Counted from the first letter of the stretch, positions 25,621 through 34,525 are shown. The stretch is 64,000 bases of DNA from Streptococcus panodentis (GCF_017884005.1 NZ_QFAY01000013.1:1-64000); one strand, 5' to 3'. The notes: generated from the sequence alone by a model not told the origin. Program-made: numbers and translations.

Positions 25621-26032
25621 CCCAATCACCTACCTTGATTTCAATTGTCTGATTCACATTGACCTCAAGTGGCAGCGGATAACGTTTCATGATTTCAGAC
25701 CCAGCTCGAATGACTGTAGTATTATCAGCTTTCTTCGTAGTTCGTACTACTCCGCCGCCTGCCGGATCCACAAACACAACTTCTTCAGGCCGTTCGCCAC
25801 GCAAAATAGATGTCCAGACTCTCATGACTTCTTTTTGGTCTGCGATGGCCGCTTCGTCAAGCTTTTTCAAACGTTCGTCTAAGTAATGCTTGATGGCTGG
25901 TTTTGTTAAGTTCTCCTGTCCGATGTTTCGCGCAGTCTTCTTCGAATACCCGGCTTTTATTGCCGATTGTGTCGCGTTTCCGCTGATGATGTACTCGTCA
26001 GCGAATTTCTTTTGCTTGATAGTCAATTTCAT
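25601..26032 (-). CDS. terS: Small terminase subunit
   Basis: 143 residues. N-terminal helix-turn-helix of the terminase_2 family (KLTIKQKKFADEYIISGNATQSAIKAGYSKKTARNIGQENL), then helical oligomerisation region and a beta C-terminus ending in an Asp-rich tail. It recognises phage DNA and loads the large subunit. First gene of the packaging/head operon. Confidence 0.92.
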   Translation of the reverse strand: MKLTIKQKKFADEYIISGNATQSAIKAGYSKKTARNIGQENLTKPAIKHYLDERLKKLDEAAIADQKEVMRVWTSILRGERPEEVVFVDPAGGGVVRTTKKADNTTVIRAGSEIMKRYPLPLEVNVNQTIEIKVGDWDDDDED

Positions 26033-26221
26033 GATTTTCCATCACCTCGGTTCTATTTTTACGCAAGCAAAGAGGACGCGATTTGCGTCCTCGTTTCGGG
26101 GAATAAAAGAGTTTTCGAAAAAGGGGCGAGTTGTGCGGTTTCAGCAAGGGAGATTAAAAAAACGAAGAAGGTTTTCACTATGGCTCCTCGCCTCTATTTC
26201 GACACTACCATAATATCACTT
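26033..26221. other. Gene-free region upstream of terS, candidate cos/pac region
   Basis: 189 bases with a perfect hairpin GAGGACGC-GATTT-GCGTCCTC (26072-26092) and several short G-rich repeats (GGGGCGAG, AAGGGAG). Sites recognised by the small terminase are often just upstream of terS, so this is the natural place to look for the packaging start. I cannot place a cut site from sequence. Confidence 0.35.
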
Positions 26222-26644
26222 TTAAAGTGCAGGGGGGTGCAAAGTGTGCGAGATTTTTTCTTCCGCACTTTCTTTTGTGTAAAAAATCGCCCTGCGGCTT
26301 AACGGCAGCTCTCTTTCAATTTCCTTGATGGAATGTCCGTTGATGTAATAGAGCCTCATGATGAGATTTTCCACTGGGTCGTCCAGCGCTTCGATAGCTT
26401 TGACTAATTCATCGCGCTCTTTGTAGAGCTGCTGGATTTCCCTGTAGATTTTTTCGGACTTATCGATAATCAGCACATTCAATTCTTCGGACCGATTGAC
26501 TGGACTTTCAGCTTTTGGCATGTCGTTATATTGCTGGCTGCGCAGGATACCGGATTTGAGGCTGATTATTTCCTGATGTTTTGACTTGGCTTTGATGTCG
26601 ATGTATTTGAGTGCCTTTAGCCTGCGTCTGATGTCGATAGTCAT
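26222..26644 (-). CDS. Late-gene regulator of DUF1492/ArpU-like type
   Basis: 140 residues from the ATG at 26644, which overlaps the upstream gene's stop region; longer starts run back into that gene. Helical N-terminal half with coiled coil, then a sigma-factor-like region (DDPVENLIMRLYYINGHSIKEIERELPLSRRAIFY) with a helix-turn-helix. Such proteins stand at the end of the early region and are thought to switch on terminase and structural genes. Confidence 0.75.
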   Translation of the reverse strand: MTIDIRRRLKALKYIDIKAKSKHQEIISLKSGILRSQQYNDMPKAESPVNRSEELNVLIIDKSEKIYREIQQLYKERDELVKAIEALDDPVENLIMRLYYINGHSIKEIERELPLSRRAIFYTKESAEEKISHTLHPPAL

Positions 26645-26645
26645 A

Positions 26646-26801
26646 TCACACCACCTTGCCGTCGAATACCAGCGTAATAGTCCCTGTACCGTCCTTATGG
26701 TCGCTGACAAGTGCTTTACAGTCTTCGCTGTAATCAAAACCGTTAATTGTCACTTTTCCATTCTGGACGTGAATAATAGCATTTTCAGTAATTACTCGCA
26801 T
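26646..26801 (-). CDS. Small phage protein, 51 residues
   Basis: Starts MRVITENAIIHVQNGKVTIN and ends DGTGTITLVFDGKVV, with a GGAGGGAG ribosome site. It overlaps the preceding gene by 10 bases and abuts the DUF1492 gene. Mostly beta; no family recognised. Confidence 0.6.
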   Translation of the reverse strand: MRVITENAIIHVQNGKVTINGFDYSEDCKALVSDHKDGTGTITLVFDGKVV

Positions 26802-26989
26802 TGATCTCCCTCCAGTCTTCTGATTTGTTCGTCGCAGTTCTTGATGCGTTCTCTCAGCCAGCGTCTGCGTTGTGCCATGGCACCGAGGCCGAAAGCACCC
26901 TTTATTTTTTTCAGGCTGTCTTCGCTTCCCTGGTCTTGGTACCAGTCTCTTACATGTTTCCAGTGCGATAGTTCATTCAGTTTATTCAT
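26792..26989 (-). CDS. Small phage protein, helical
   Basis: 65 residues, basic and helical, with repeated Arg/Lys pairs (AQRRRWLRERIKN). It overlaps the DUF3310 gene by 8 bases (ATGAATAA) and the next gene by 10, so it belongs to the coupled late-early operon. Function unknown. Confidence 0.65.
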   Translation of the reverse strand: MNKLNELSHWKHVRDWYQDQGSEDSLKKIKGAFGLGAMAQRRRWLRERIKNCDEQIRRLEGDQCE

Positions 26990-27266
26990 CTTCGAACTCC
27001 TTGATTAGCCAATCTAAGTTCTTGCGGGCCTTTTTTAAATCTTCAAGGCCGTTCTTTTTCTGGAAGCGCAGCATATACTTCATAGCGTTGCCCCAATAGA
27101 AGCCTTGTACTGCGGTTAGGTCACCGGCAAAGTTCCGGACCACATCGATTGCCTCAAGGCCGAACTCGCCTTGGTAGTGGCTTGGTTTGTTCACGACATC
27201 AGCCACGCTGAAATCAATTCCTAGATTGCGTTTGCTGTCGTGTTTTTCAGCTTGTTCTAACACCAT
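26982..27266 (-). CDS. DUF3310 protein (SaV-like)
   Basis: 94 residues containing the hallmark VVNKPSHYQG, then GLEAIDVVRNF and GNAMKYMLRFQKKNGLEDLKKARKNLDWLI. DUF3310 proteins are small phage proteins sometimes linked with nucleotide or replication modules; the activity is not established. The AGGAGGTAATAACTA site supports the start, which overlaps the preceding stop (TAATG). Confidence 0.8.
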   Translation of the reverse strand: MVLEQAEKHDSKRNLGIDFSVADVVNKPSHYQGEFGLEAIDVVRNFAGDLTAVQGFYWGNAMKYMLRFQKKNGLEDLKKARKNLDWLIKEFEDE

Positions 27267-27490
27267 TAGTTATTACCTCCTGCTTGTTTCTCCAGCCAGC
27301 TGAATAGCAGACTGAACTGCTCGGTTACCAGCTTATCGTCGTTGTATTGTTTGCATACCTGCCCCATGGATTCGACTGCCCACATCCAGTAGGCATCTGA
27401 ACCAAAACCGACTTCTTGGCTTTTTTGGTTGCTGGCCTGCATCCACTCCGGGATGACCCGGCTGAAAAAATCGATATAATCAATTCTCAT
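27266..27490 (-). CDS. Small phage protein of unknown function
   Basis: 74 residues starting MRIDYIDFFSRVIPEWMQAS, with aromatic residues (WMWAVESMG) and a Gly/Asn-rich end. It overlaps RusA by 4 bases upstream and the DUF3310 start by one. No family recognised. Position in the operon suggests an early-late phage housekeeping role. Confidence 0.6.
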   Translation of the reverse strand: MRIDYIDFFSRVIPEWMQASNQKSQEVGFGSDAYWMWAVESMGQVCKQYNDDKLVTEQFSLLFSWLEKQAGGNN

Positions 27491-27885
27491 GGCAGCTCCT
27501 CGATTTTGATATAAATCCCCACAGTATACGCCCAGAACTTTTCTGCGATTTCACTTGCTACTTGCGCATCGTCTTGCCAATAGCCTAGCTGCGTCATGCA
27601 GTCCTTGAGCAGTTTTTGCAGATTGTCCGTATCTGGCTTAGTGGTCTTGTACTGGCCATCGTAGCTTTTATTGATACGAGGAAAGCACCACTTAACTGTG
27701 AGACGGACTGCGCCGGTATACTTTTCAGGCGGCACATGCTGGGCCAGTAGTGCGAGAAATTTCTCTCTGGCAGCTTTCAGGCTTTCGGGCTCGTAGAACC
27801 GTGGTTTGCCATTTACCACGGCTACCTTTTTTTGTTGGTGCGTGGTTGTCGGTATTTTTTGCATTGGTAGAAAAAATTCAGTCAT
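27487..27885 (-). CDS. rusA: RusA-type Holliday junction resolvase
   Basis: 132 residues from the ATG at 27885; the alternative upstream start reads through the previous gene. It resolves recombination junctions before packaging. The family motif TKPDTDNLQKLLKDCMTQLGYWQDDAQV carries the catalytic Asp residues (KPD-x-DN and WQDD). The preceding gene overlaps its start by 8 bases. Confidence 0.9.
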   Translation of the reverse strand: MTEFFLPMQKIPTTTHQQKKVAVVNGKPRFYEPESLKAAREKFLALLAQHVPPEKYTGAVRLTVKWCFPRINKSYDGQYKTTKPDTDNLQKLLKDCMTQLGYWQDDAQVASEIAEKFWAYTVGIYIKIEELP

Positions 27886-28132
27886 AGTCCTGCCTCCGCT
27901 CAGCAACTTCCCAATCATACATGTCTTGTAGACTTGGCATTTTGTCTTCTTCGTTTTCGTCTAATATTCCAAGACTTCTGTGTATTTTACCTAAAATACT
28001 TGCATGGGATAAAGAAATCAGAATAGGAGCACTTTGATAACTCAAAAAAATTTTAGAGCATTTTTCATTTACCTTTTCAACCATAACTATATGATTGACG
28101 TTTATAAATTTCCCCTGCACTGTAATAAACAT
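27878..28132 (-). CDS. Small phage protein of unknown function
   Basis: 84 residues: a beta-rich N-terminus (MFITVQGKFINVNHIVMVE, SKIFLSYQSAPILISL) and an acidic end. It follows the candidate origin region and overlaps RusA by 8 bases. The ribosome site is weak (AAAGG). No family recognised. Confidence 0.6.
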   Translation of the reverse strand: MFITVQGKFINVNHIVMVEKVNEKCSKIFLSYQSAPILISLSHASILGKIHRSLGILDENEEDKMPSLQDMYDWEVAERRQDYD

Positions 28133-28175
28133 TTTTATTTTACCTTTCTTTTTTTACTTTATTTTTTCGCGCTTA

Positions 28176-28356
28176 GTCCATGGGCCATGTATATGACAGG
28201 GTGCGTATTTAGCAACCCTGTCAATACAGGCATGGACATGATGGCCGACAGGACATTATCTATATATATAATATATAGTTGTCTGTCGCACGACACCACC
28301 ACGATTTTATGGTGTTGTCGCACTTACGACACGACCATAATTTTATGGTGTTGTCG
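28176..28356. repeat. Nested dyads, AT-rich track and 30-bp iterons: candidate phage origin
   Basis: Between primase and the next gene lie: GTCCATG (28176-28182)/CATGGAC (28231-28237) enclosing GACAGGGT (28195-28202)/ACCCTGTC (28215-28222); a TA-only track around 28259-28277; and two 30-bp direct repeats at 28291-28320 and 28327-28356 with 27 identities, start-to-start 36 bp. Each repeat is itself a dyad (CGACACCACCA/TGGTGTTGTCG). The second overlaps the primase 3' end. Iterons plus AT-rich DNA beside a primase gene fit a replication origin. As an alternative the dyads could be transcription terminators. Confidence 0.5.
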
Positions 28357-30616
28357 TCGGTTTGACGATAGGGATGATATTCCCTGTGTTTTTATCTATT
28401 TGGTATTTTTTAGATGTTTTCATTCGTCTTTCAACCGTTCTAACACTTATACCCAAGTAATCTGCCACATCTTCTTTTGAGGGTAGTTCACCATAATTCG
28501 CATTTTCGATCGCTTCGTCAAACTCTATAAGTTTTTGTTTTTTGTCTTCCTTTGCGTTCTTTTTGCGAGTTTCTTTGGCTCTTTGCCAGTTGGACTTATT
28601 TTCTTCAAGTTCAATATCCGCCAGTACACCGCTGTCATCAAGCGCATGTACTGGATAGCTGAACCACATATTGACTGGCTTGAACTTGGCGAACTCTCGG
28701 AGTGTGCCTTCCACACGCCATGCGGTGGCTATCTGGATTTTGTTACGGACTTCTTCGAGCTTGTCAGTGTAGACTGCCCGGTCCATTACGCCGGGGATGC
28801 CTTTTTCAAAGTGCGTCCGCATTTGTGCTGCACTCAAGAGGTCATCCAGTCCGACATGCTGCTGGTAGTAGGCCTTGTTGCGTTCTTGCAGCGCTTCTTG
28901 GTAAACCTTGCAGGCTGCTTGATTGAGACGCTGCGTCAGCAGTTCTTCCGTCACATCCAGTTCTACTAAGTCGATAAGCGCATCAGGATCCCGAGCGAAT
29001 ACACCGGACCCGCTGGCACGGTCCATGGACTTCTTACCACCCTGCGCACCTTTCGAGTGGTGGTGACAGTAGATAACGCTAGAGCCTAGCTCTGTGGCTA
29101 CTTTGTCGAATTGATTGGTAAAGTGGGCCATCTGGTCTGCGCTATTCTCGTCACCCGTCAGAACCTTGTAAATAGGGTCGATGATGACTGCGATGTAATT
29201 CTTCTTCAAAGCTCGACGGATGAGCTTAGGCGCCAGCTTGTCCATTGGTACGGTTTTGCCCCGCAGGTTCCAGATGTCGATGTTGTGGATATTCTGCGGC
29301 TGCAGCCCCATAGCTTGGTAAACATCTCGAAAACGATGTAGAGCTGACGGCCTGTCCAGCTCCAGATTAACGTAGAGGACTCGGCCTTGTGTACATTCCC
29401 AGCCTAGCCATTTCTCACCCTCAGCAATCGCAATCGACATCTCAATCAAAGCGAATGACTTACCTGCTTTAGACGGTCCAGCAATCAGCATCTTGTGACC
29501 TTGACGCAGAACGCCGTGAATCAACTCAGGAGCCAGCTCTGGCAGGTTGTCCCAGCTGTCGGCCAACCCTTCAGGATCCGGCAGGTCATCGTTCAAGTCT
29601 TCGATGTACTGGTACCATTCGTCCCAGTCAGCCTTACCGATGTTAGTATCTACTAGGAATTGCTTCTGACCGTTTCGGACAAAGCCCGGCATGCGTGATA
29701 AACGGCTTGGATTGCGGTTTTGCGTGTCCACGATGATACCGTTTTTTTGGCAGATTTTATAGAGATAATCCACCCGCTTGCGGTACTCGTCGTAGTTGCC
29801 GGCGTCTACTTTTACGATAGCGTGCAGGGATTTGTTGCCACTGTGGACCAGCGCAGCGATTGGCAGCTCCAGTTCCTTGTAGATGGCATTCTGTTTGTCT
29901 ATCGGCATGCTGTCTGATTCGACCAGTGCATAGCGAAAATCTGTCACATTTTCATTTTTTGCGCCTCGTCCGTCCATCGGATTGAAGCGAATCCATGCTC
30001 CGGCTTCTTCCTTGTAGTCACCGAGAACAGCTCCGATGTCGCCATCACATTGGCTTAGCTCTTTAATCAACTGGCCAGCTGTGCGGTCATAAGCCCCCTT
30101 AGTGGGCAGCCATTTCTCAATCTCGCCGGTTTCCTCGTCCACCTTTGGCCATGTTTCTGTTACGTAGCCGACATTTTCGCTGGCTTCAAAAAGCGTTTCT
30201 AGGTATTTGATGATTTCCTGTACCGGATTCCAGACAGTCGGTTCGTGGATTTCCTTGCCTTCTATCCAGTTCTTATCAATGACCTTGTAATCACGGTCGA
30301 TGGTATCGTTCCAGTCCAATTCATGCGCATTCTCGCTGTCGTGGCTGTATTGCGATACCCAGCCGCCTTCTTTTGCCAGCTGCGTGATAGTCGCTCCTGT
30401 GACGACTGTGCCTGCCTCTTCGTTAAAGGTGTCCCACTTCTTGAAGCATTCAAATTTCTTGTACCGGCTGTCAGCCTGCGACCAACTGTCCCAGTCTGCT
30501 GCCGTGTAGCCCTCGTGTTTTAAGGCCATGCCCACATTTACCCATGTCTGGTAGTCTACCGTGGCAGGATTGATATAATCCAGCAACGGTAACAAATTAA
30601 AATCATTCTCTGCCAC
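28343..30616 (-). CDS. Phage primase/helicase (PriCT + RecA-like ATPase)
   Basis: 757-residue replication protein. The N-terminus (about 1-80) has the PriCT-like pattern TWVNVGMALKHEGY; the middle (about 150-340) is a RepB-type primase domain (IDKQNAIYKELELPIAALVHSGNKSLHAIVKVD); a RecA-like ATPase follows with Walker A GPSKAGKS near residue 385, LYVNLELD and VIIDPIYKVLTGDE; the C-terminus has a helix-turn-helix (SKEDVADYLGISVRTVERRMK), which may bind the iteron region next to the gene end. Confidence 0.85.
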   Translation of the reverse strand: MAENDFNLLPLLDYINPATVDYQTWVNVGMALKHEGYTAADWDSWSQADSRYKKFECFKKWDTFNEEAGTVVTGATITQLAKEGGWVSQYSHDSENAHELDWNDTIDRDYKVIDKNWIEGKEIHEPTVWNPVQEIIKYLETLFEASENVGYVTETWPKVDEETGEIEKWLPTKGAYDRTAGQLIKELSQCDGDIGAVLGDYKEEAGAWIRFNPMDGRGAKNENVTDFRYALVESDSMPIDKQNAIYKELELPIAALVHSGNKSLHAIVKVDAGNYDEYRKRVDYLYKICQKNGIIVDTQNRNPSRLSRMPGFVRNGQKQFLVDTNIGKADWDEWYQYIEDLNDDLPDPEGLADSWDNLPELAPELIHGVLRQGHKMLIAGPSKAGKSFALIEMSIAIAEGEKWLGWECTQGRVLYVNLELDRPSALHRFRDVYQAMGLQPQNIHNIDIWNLRGKTVPMDKLAPKLIRRALKKNYIAVIIDPIYKVLTGDENSADQMAHFTNQFDKVATELGSSVIYCHHHSKGAQGGKKSMDRASGSGVFARDPDALIDLVELDVTEELLTQRLNQAACKVYQEALQERNKAYYQQHVGLDDLLSAAQMRTHFEKGIPGVMDRAVYTDKLEEVRNKIQIATAWRVEGTLREFAKFKPVNMWFSYPVHALDDSGVLADIELEENKSNWQRAKETRKKNAKEDKKQKLIEFDEAIENANYGELPSKEDVADYLGISVRTVERRMKTSKKYQIDKNTGNIIPIVKPTTTP

Positions 30617-30634
30617 TTGTTATCTCCTTTGTGT

Positions 30635-31647
30635 TTATTTTAACTCCTTCGCTATCGCCTCAATCACATTGACTGTGACGCTGTTTCCAGCCTGCTTGTA
30701 TAGCTGGCTGTTACTGTCGCCAGTTACAAGGGTATTGGCCATATTCTTGCCAATCCGCCCCCTGCGAGTGGCAGAATTTGGGTGCGATAGATTGACACTA
30801 TCTCCCGCCTCTGCCTCTGCATAGCCTACGGATGTCGCTTCTTTGATTTTGATTTTCGGCTCTTGGCCACCACCTTGCATTGTGGATAGAGTAGGCGCTA
30901 GGCTTTCGGTATCGTATACTCTTGAACTCTGGCCATAGCTGCCTTGCAGGTTGCCAGCAATTCTTATCTTTGGCCCTTCTCCCTTGTTCGTCGTCAAAGT
31001 CGGCGACAGTCCGTCGGATTGATATACTTCTCCGTTCATCCCACGGCCAGAAGGATTGACATTCCCGATACTGGTCACTTTCTGATCGTTAATTTCCGCA
31101 GAGCTACTTCCGAGAGGAAATACTCCTCTGGTACCTGCTCCTCTAAGATGTCCGATAATGAACACTCGCTCCCTGTTTTGGGGGACACCAAAGTTTTTGC
31201 TGTTAAGCACTTGCCATTCAGCGTCATACCCCAGCTCTGCCAAGGTTGCGAGTATGGTTTCGAAGGTATCCCCCCCCCGTTGTGGTTGAGTAATCCTTTG
31301 ACGTTCTCAAGGAATAGCATGCGAGGTCTGAGAATAGATGCGAACCGTGCGATTTCAAAAAATAAAGTTCCTCGAGTATCCTCGAATCCTCGCCGCTTTC
31401 CCGCAATGCTGAAAGCCTGACACGGAAATCCACCGCAGATAATATCGACGTGTCCGATGGATCGAACAGCGTCATCTGGTACGGCTGTGATGTCATGCAG
31501 TTCTATCTCTCCTTTCGTGTCGTGTATAGCTTTGTAGGACTTACGAGCGAACTTGTCAATCTCGCAGAAACCTACGCACTCATGGCCGGCTGCTTCCATG
31601 CCTAGACGGAAACCGCCGATACCGGCAAATAGGTCTAAAAATTTCAT
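30635..31647 (-). pseudogene. C5-cytosine DNA methyltransferase, frame broken at a G9 tract
   Basis: N-terminal part (31647 to about 31270) has motif I DLFAGIGGF, catalytic Cys76 in GGFPCQAFS, and ENVKGL. At 31270-31278 the minus strand has nine G residues (AAC GGG GGG GGG ATA), which puts the following ATACCTTCG out of frame. With seven or ten Gs the frame reads NHNGG(G)DTFETILATLAELG and runs on into the C-terminal part (from about 31267 to 30635) with NFGVPQNRERVFI, the target-recognition region and the final NSVTVNVIEAIAKEL. So either a mutation, an assembly error or a phase-variable switch. It overlaps no neighbour and lies next to an adenine methyltransferase. Confidence 0.8.
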
Positions 31648-31656
31648 TTTATTCCC

Positions 31657-32388
31657 TCAAAATAATAGTGTTTGAACTGTGTGTTTATCAATCCTGTCTA
31701 GAGCTTTCTCGTAATACTCTTGACTGGTCTCAAAGCCGAAGAAGTTCCGGTTAGTGTTAAGGCAAGCAATCGCAGTTGTGCCGCTTCCCATGCAGTTATC
31801 CAACACCAGCCCCCCCTCATTTGTATATGTTTTAATGAGATATTCAAATAAGGCGACTGGTTTCTGCGTGGGGTGGAAATTATCTTTTTCGTTTTCAAAA
31901 AACAACACGCTTCTAGGATAACGATAGCCGTCGTTTACGGTTTCGATATTATCCCTTTGATTCCCGTAGTTGCTGCTATGTGTGCTATATGTAGCTTTGT
32001 ACGGTTTTCCGTAAGTAAACTGCGGATTGTATGTCGGCAGTTCCTTGTAGAACACTAAAATATTTTCGTGTGATTTTAACGGCATTCGGTTAGCGTTAAG
32101 GTGTCCTGTTGCGTTCGATTTCTCCCAAATCCATTCATAACGCAGAAGTTTGGGGTTGCTTGCGCCAAGGATTTTGTCAAAAGGCGTCTGTGCAGTGAGT
32201 ACAATCGCGCTATTATCCTTGATAATTCGTTCGTACTGTTTCCAAAGCTCATCAAATGGCAGCACACTGTCCCAAGCGTTTCGGGTTGTTCCGTAAGGCA
32301 AATCGCATAATATCATGTCAATAGACTTGTCAGGTATTCGTTGCATACCAATTAAGCAATCCTCGTTGTAAATCGTATTCAATTCCAT
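31657..32388 (-). CDS. Phage DNA N6-adenine (or N4-cytosine) methyltransferase
   Basis: 243 residues. Motif IV is DLPYGTTRNAWD (29-40); the SAM-binding FxGxG-type motif lies near the C-terminus (DNCMGSGTTAIACLN, about 197-210), with HPTQKP before it. This order (DPPY-type motif first) is that of beta-class methyltransferases. With the cytosine enzyme it could protect phage DNA from host restriction; no restriction gene is nearby. Confidence 0.85.
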   Translation of the reverse strand: MELNTIYNEDCLIGMQRIPDKSIDMILCDLPYGTTRNAWDSVLPFDELWKQYERIIKDNSAIVLTAQTPFDKILGASNPKLLRYEWIWEKSNATGHLNANRMPLKSHENILVFYKELPTYNPQFTYGKPYKATYSTHSSNYGNQRDNIETVNDGYRYPRSVLFFENEKDNFHPTQKPVALFEYLIKTYTNEGGLVLDNCMGSGTTAIACLNTNRNFFGFETSQEYYEKALDRIDKHTVQTLLF

Positions 32389-32391
32389 ACA

Positions 32392-33975
32392 TCACCCCGG
32401 CACATATTCTTTCGGTCGTACGCCAGCAGGCAATCGCCAGCCGTTCGCTGCGATACGATCAATCATATTTCTAGCTTGGTCAAATTGCCACATGCCCACA
32501 TCTTTGAAGCCACGACCTTCCAAAAACCGAATCTGTTTTGGCGTGGTCAGTCCTTCTGATTGACGCTTGTGCAGTCTGTCCAGTAAGAGGTTGGCCTTCC
32601 CTGCGTTGCCTATTTCGTCGGTAAAAATGCCGTATTTCTCAAGTGCTTTCAGCTGCTTATCACTGGCAGGTGCTTGCTCCCATCCGAAATTAGGCACATA
32701 GTTCGACAAATCTTCAGCATGGATAGACATTTCAAACTGCAGCGGATCCACTAGCTTGCGCTTGCGTTTGCGCATTTCTTCCAGCTGCTTGGCTAGGGCT
32801 TCCTCACGTTGCGCAACTACATCCTCGGCAGCCTTGACTTCCATATCTTCCAAGTCCAGCAGGACGCCGGTTTCTTCTTCCATGTTCTCGACCATCTTCT
32901 GCGTTACTTCTGGAGATTCACAGATGAGGTGAGCTGGCCGGCATAATTCATGGCGTTCTGTGTGCCAGAGGAAGTCTAGTAAAAGCAGTTCTTCCTTTCC
33001 TGGATGCAGGCGAGTACCCCGGCCGACCATTTGACTGTAGAGCGCCCGCACCTTAGTCGGCCGCAGGACCACCACACAGTCAACTGATGGACAGTCCCAG
33101 CCTTCGGTTAAGAGCATAGAGTTGCATAGGACATTATACTTATCATCTTCAAAGTCTTGTAGCACCTCCGCCCGATCCTTAGATTCACCGTTGACTTCAG
33201 CAGCTCGGAAACCTTTCTGATTGAGAATGTCCCGAAACTTCTGCGAGGTCTTGACCAGCGGTAGGAATACGACTGTTTTGCGGTTTGCGCATTGCTTGAC
33301 CATTTCATCAGCTATCTGCTCCAGATATGGATCTAGGGCAGTGCCTACATCGCTGGCTTTGAAGTCGCCGGCTGACATGCTGACATTGGATAGGTCCAGC
33401 GTCAGCGGGATAGTGATAGCTTTTATCTTGGATAGGTAGCCTTCTTTGATGGCCTGTACTAGCGAGTATTCATAGGCCAAGCTGTCGAAGTATGTGCCAA
33501 GGTTACGCATATCGCCACGGTCTGGCGTTGCTGTTACCCCGAGGACATCTGACTGTTCAAAGTAGCCAAGGACACGCTGGTAACCGTCTGATATAGCGTG
33601 ATGAGCTTCATCGACTACGATGGTATCGAACCAGTTAGGTGGGAATTGACTCAGTCGTTTTTCTCGCTGCATGGTCTGGACTGACCCGACGACAACCCGA
33701 TACCAGGACCCTAGAGAGGTATTTTCTGCCTTTTCCAGCGCAGTACCTAATCCAGTAGCGGTCTTGAGTTTGTCGCTGGCCTGTTCCAGCAGCTCGGACC
33801 TGTGAGCAAGGACAAGCACCCGCTTGCCCTCCTTCACTTGGTCTTCGATGATTTTTGAAAAGACGATTGTTTTTCCGCATCCTGTTGGCAGAACTAAGAG
33901 CGTGCGCTTGCGACCTTGAGACCATTCGGCTTGTACGGCTTCTCTGGCTTCCTGTTGATAAGGTCTTAATTGCAT
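32392..33975 (-). CDS. DEAD/DEAH-box helicase (phage SF2)
   Basis: 527 residues: Walker A PTGCGKT (30-36), DEAH at 122-125, TATPDRGD, then a helicase C-terminal domain with VVFLPLVKTSQKFRD, LLTEGWDCPSVD and QMVGRGTRLHPGKEE. A Lys/Arg/Glu coiled coil and a C-terminal helical part follow. SF2 helicase of the type used in phage replication/recombination modules. It lies between DUF669 and the methyltransferases. Confidence 0.9.
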   Translation of the reverse strand: MQLRPYQQEAREAVQAEWSQGRKRTLLVLPTGCGKTIVFSKIIEDQVKEGKRVLVLAHRSELLEQASDKLKTATGLGTALEKAENTSLGSWYRVVVGSVQTMQREKRLSQFPPNWFDTIVVDEAHHAISDGYQRVLGYFEQSDVLGVTATPDRGDMRNLGTYFDSLAYEYSLVQAIKEGYLSKIKAITIPLTLDLSNVSMSAGDFKASDVGTALDPYLEQIADEMVKQCANRKTVVFLPLVKTSQKFRDILNQKGFRAAEVNGESKDRAEVLQDFEDDKYNVLCNSMLLTEGWDCPSVDCVVVLRPTKVRALYSQMVGRGTRLHPGKEELLLLDFLWHTERHELCRPAHLICESPEVTQKMVENMEEETGVLLDLEDMEVKAAEDVVAQREEALAKQLEEMRKRKRKLVDPLQFEMSIHAEDLSNYVPNFGWEQAPASDKQLKALEKYGIFTDEIGNAGKANLLLDRLHKRQSEGLTTPKQIRFLEGRGFKDVGMWQFDQARNMIDRIAANGWRLPAGVRPKEYVPG

Positions 33976-33985
33976 CCCTTACCTC

Positions 33986-34525
33986 CTAAAATTGCCCGGC
34001 TTGGTATCCACCTTGCGCAGGTTGCTGCGGTTGTTGCGGCTGTTGATAGCCAGCTTGACTTGATTGTGGCTGACTGTTCAATACTTTGGTGTAATCCACA
34101 TCTTCAGGGTAGAGCATGGATTTTACTTCGTTGTAGTTATTGCCATTGTATTGACGCGTACCAATCTTACATACACCAGTCGCGCCGATGATAGCGTTCC
34201 AGTTCATGCGCAGCGGCTCGCCCTTCTTCTTCTGGCCAATTGCAGCGAAGAAAGCGGACAGCATTCCTTCAGTTGTGCTATGCAAGAATAGATTGTGGCG
34301 CAATTCTGTTTCGCCTTCGTTCGCTACAATCTTGATGCTGACGATAGCCTTGTTACAAGCTGGCAATTTGCCGGGATTTTGTGGATTTGGTGTGTGTCGT
34401 GCACGTTCCATGCCAACGACCGTAAAGTGGTACAGTCCGTCTGGCAGTAGGATAAACTCTGAATCTTTTTCGATTGTATCGTCCCAGCCAAGTTCACGCT
34501 CAAAATTATTGTATTGTTGTGTCAT
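33986..34525 (-). CDS. DUF669 protein, single-stranded DNA-binding candidate
   Basis: 179 residues. The first 130 match DUF669 proteins that accompany Sak4-like recombinases (NFERELGWDDTIEKDSEF, DGLYHFTVVGMERARH, ACNKAIVSIKIVANEGE). The C-terminal tail is Gln/Pro/Ala/Gly-rich, ending GYQAGQF, similar in style to single-strand binding protein tails. A role in binding DNA next to the helicase is inferred from context. Confidence 0.8.
   Translation of the reverse strand: MTQQYNNFERELGWDDTIEKDSEFILLPDGLYHFTVVGMERARHTPNPQNPGKLPACNKAIVSIKIVANEGETELRHNLFLHSTTEGMLSAFFAAIGQKKKGEPLRMNWNAIIGATGVCKIGTRQYNGNNYNEVKSMLYPEDVDYTKVLNSQPQSSQAGYQQPQQPQQPAQGGYQAGQF

Noticed and set aside
26586..26804. Plus-strand ORF opposite the regulator and small gene
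   Set aside because: The minus-strand 51-codon gene here has a GGAGGGAG site and overlaps in the operon direction; the plus frame has no support.
28291..28356. Two 30-bp repeats with a 6-bp gap seen as a mini CRISPR array
   Set aside because: Only two units, the gap is 6 bases, one unit overlaps a coding end, and there are no cas genes; iterons or hairpins are more likely.
30635..31243. C-terminal methyltransferase fragment as a separate gene
   Set aside because: It lacks SAM-binding and catalytic motifs and its frame joins the upstream part at the G9 tract, so it is one interrupted gene.
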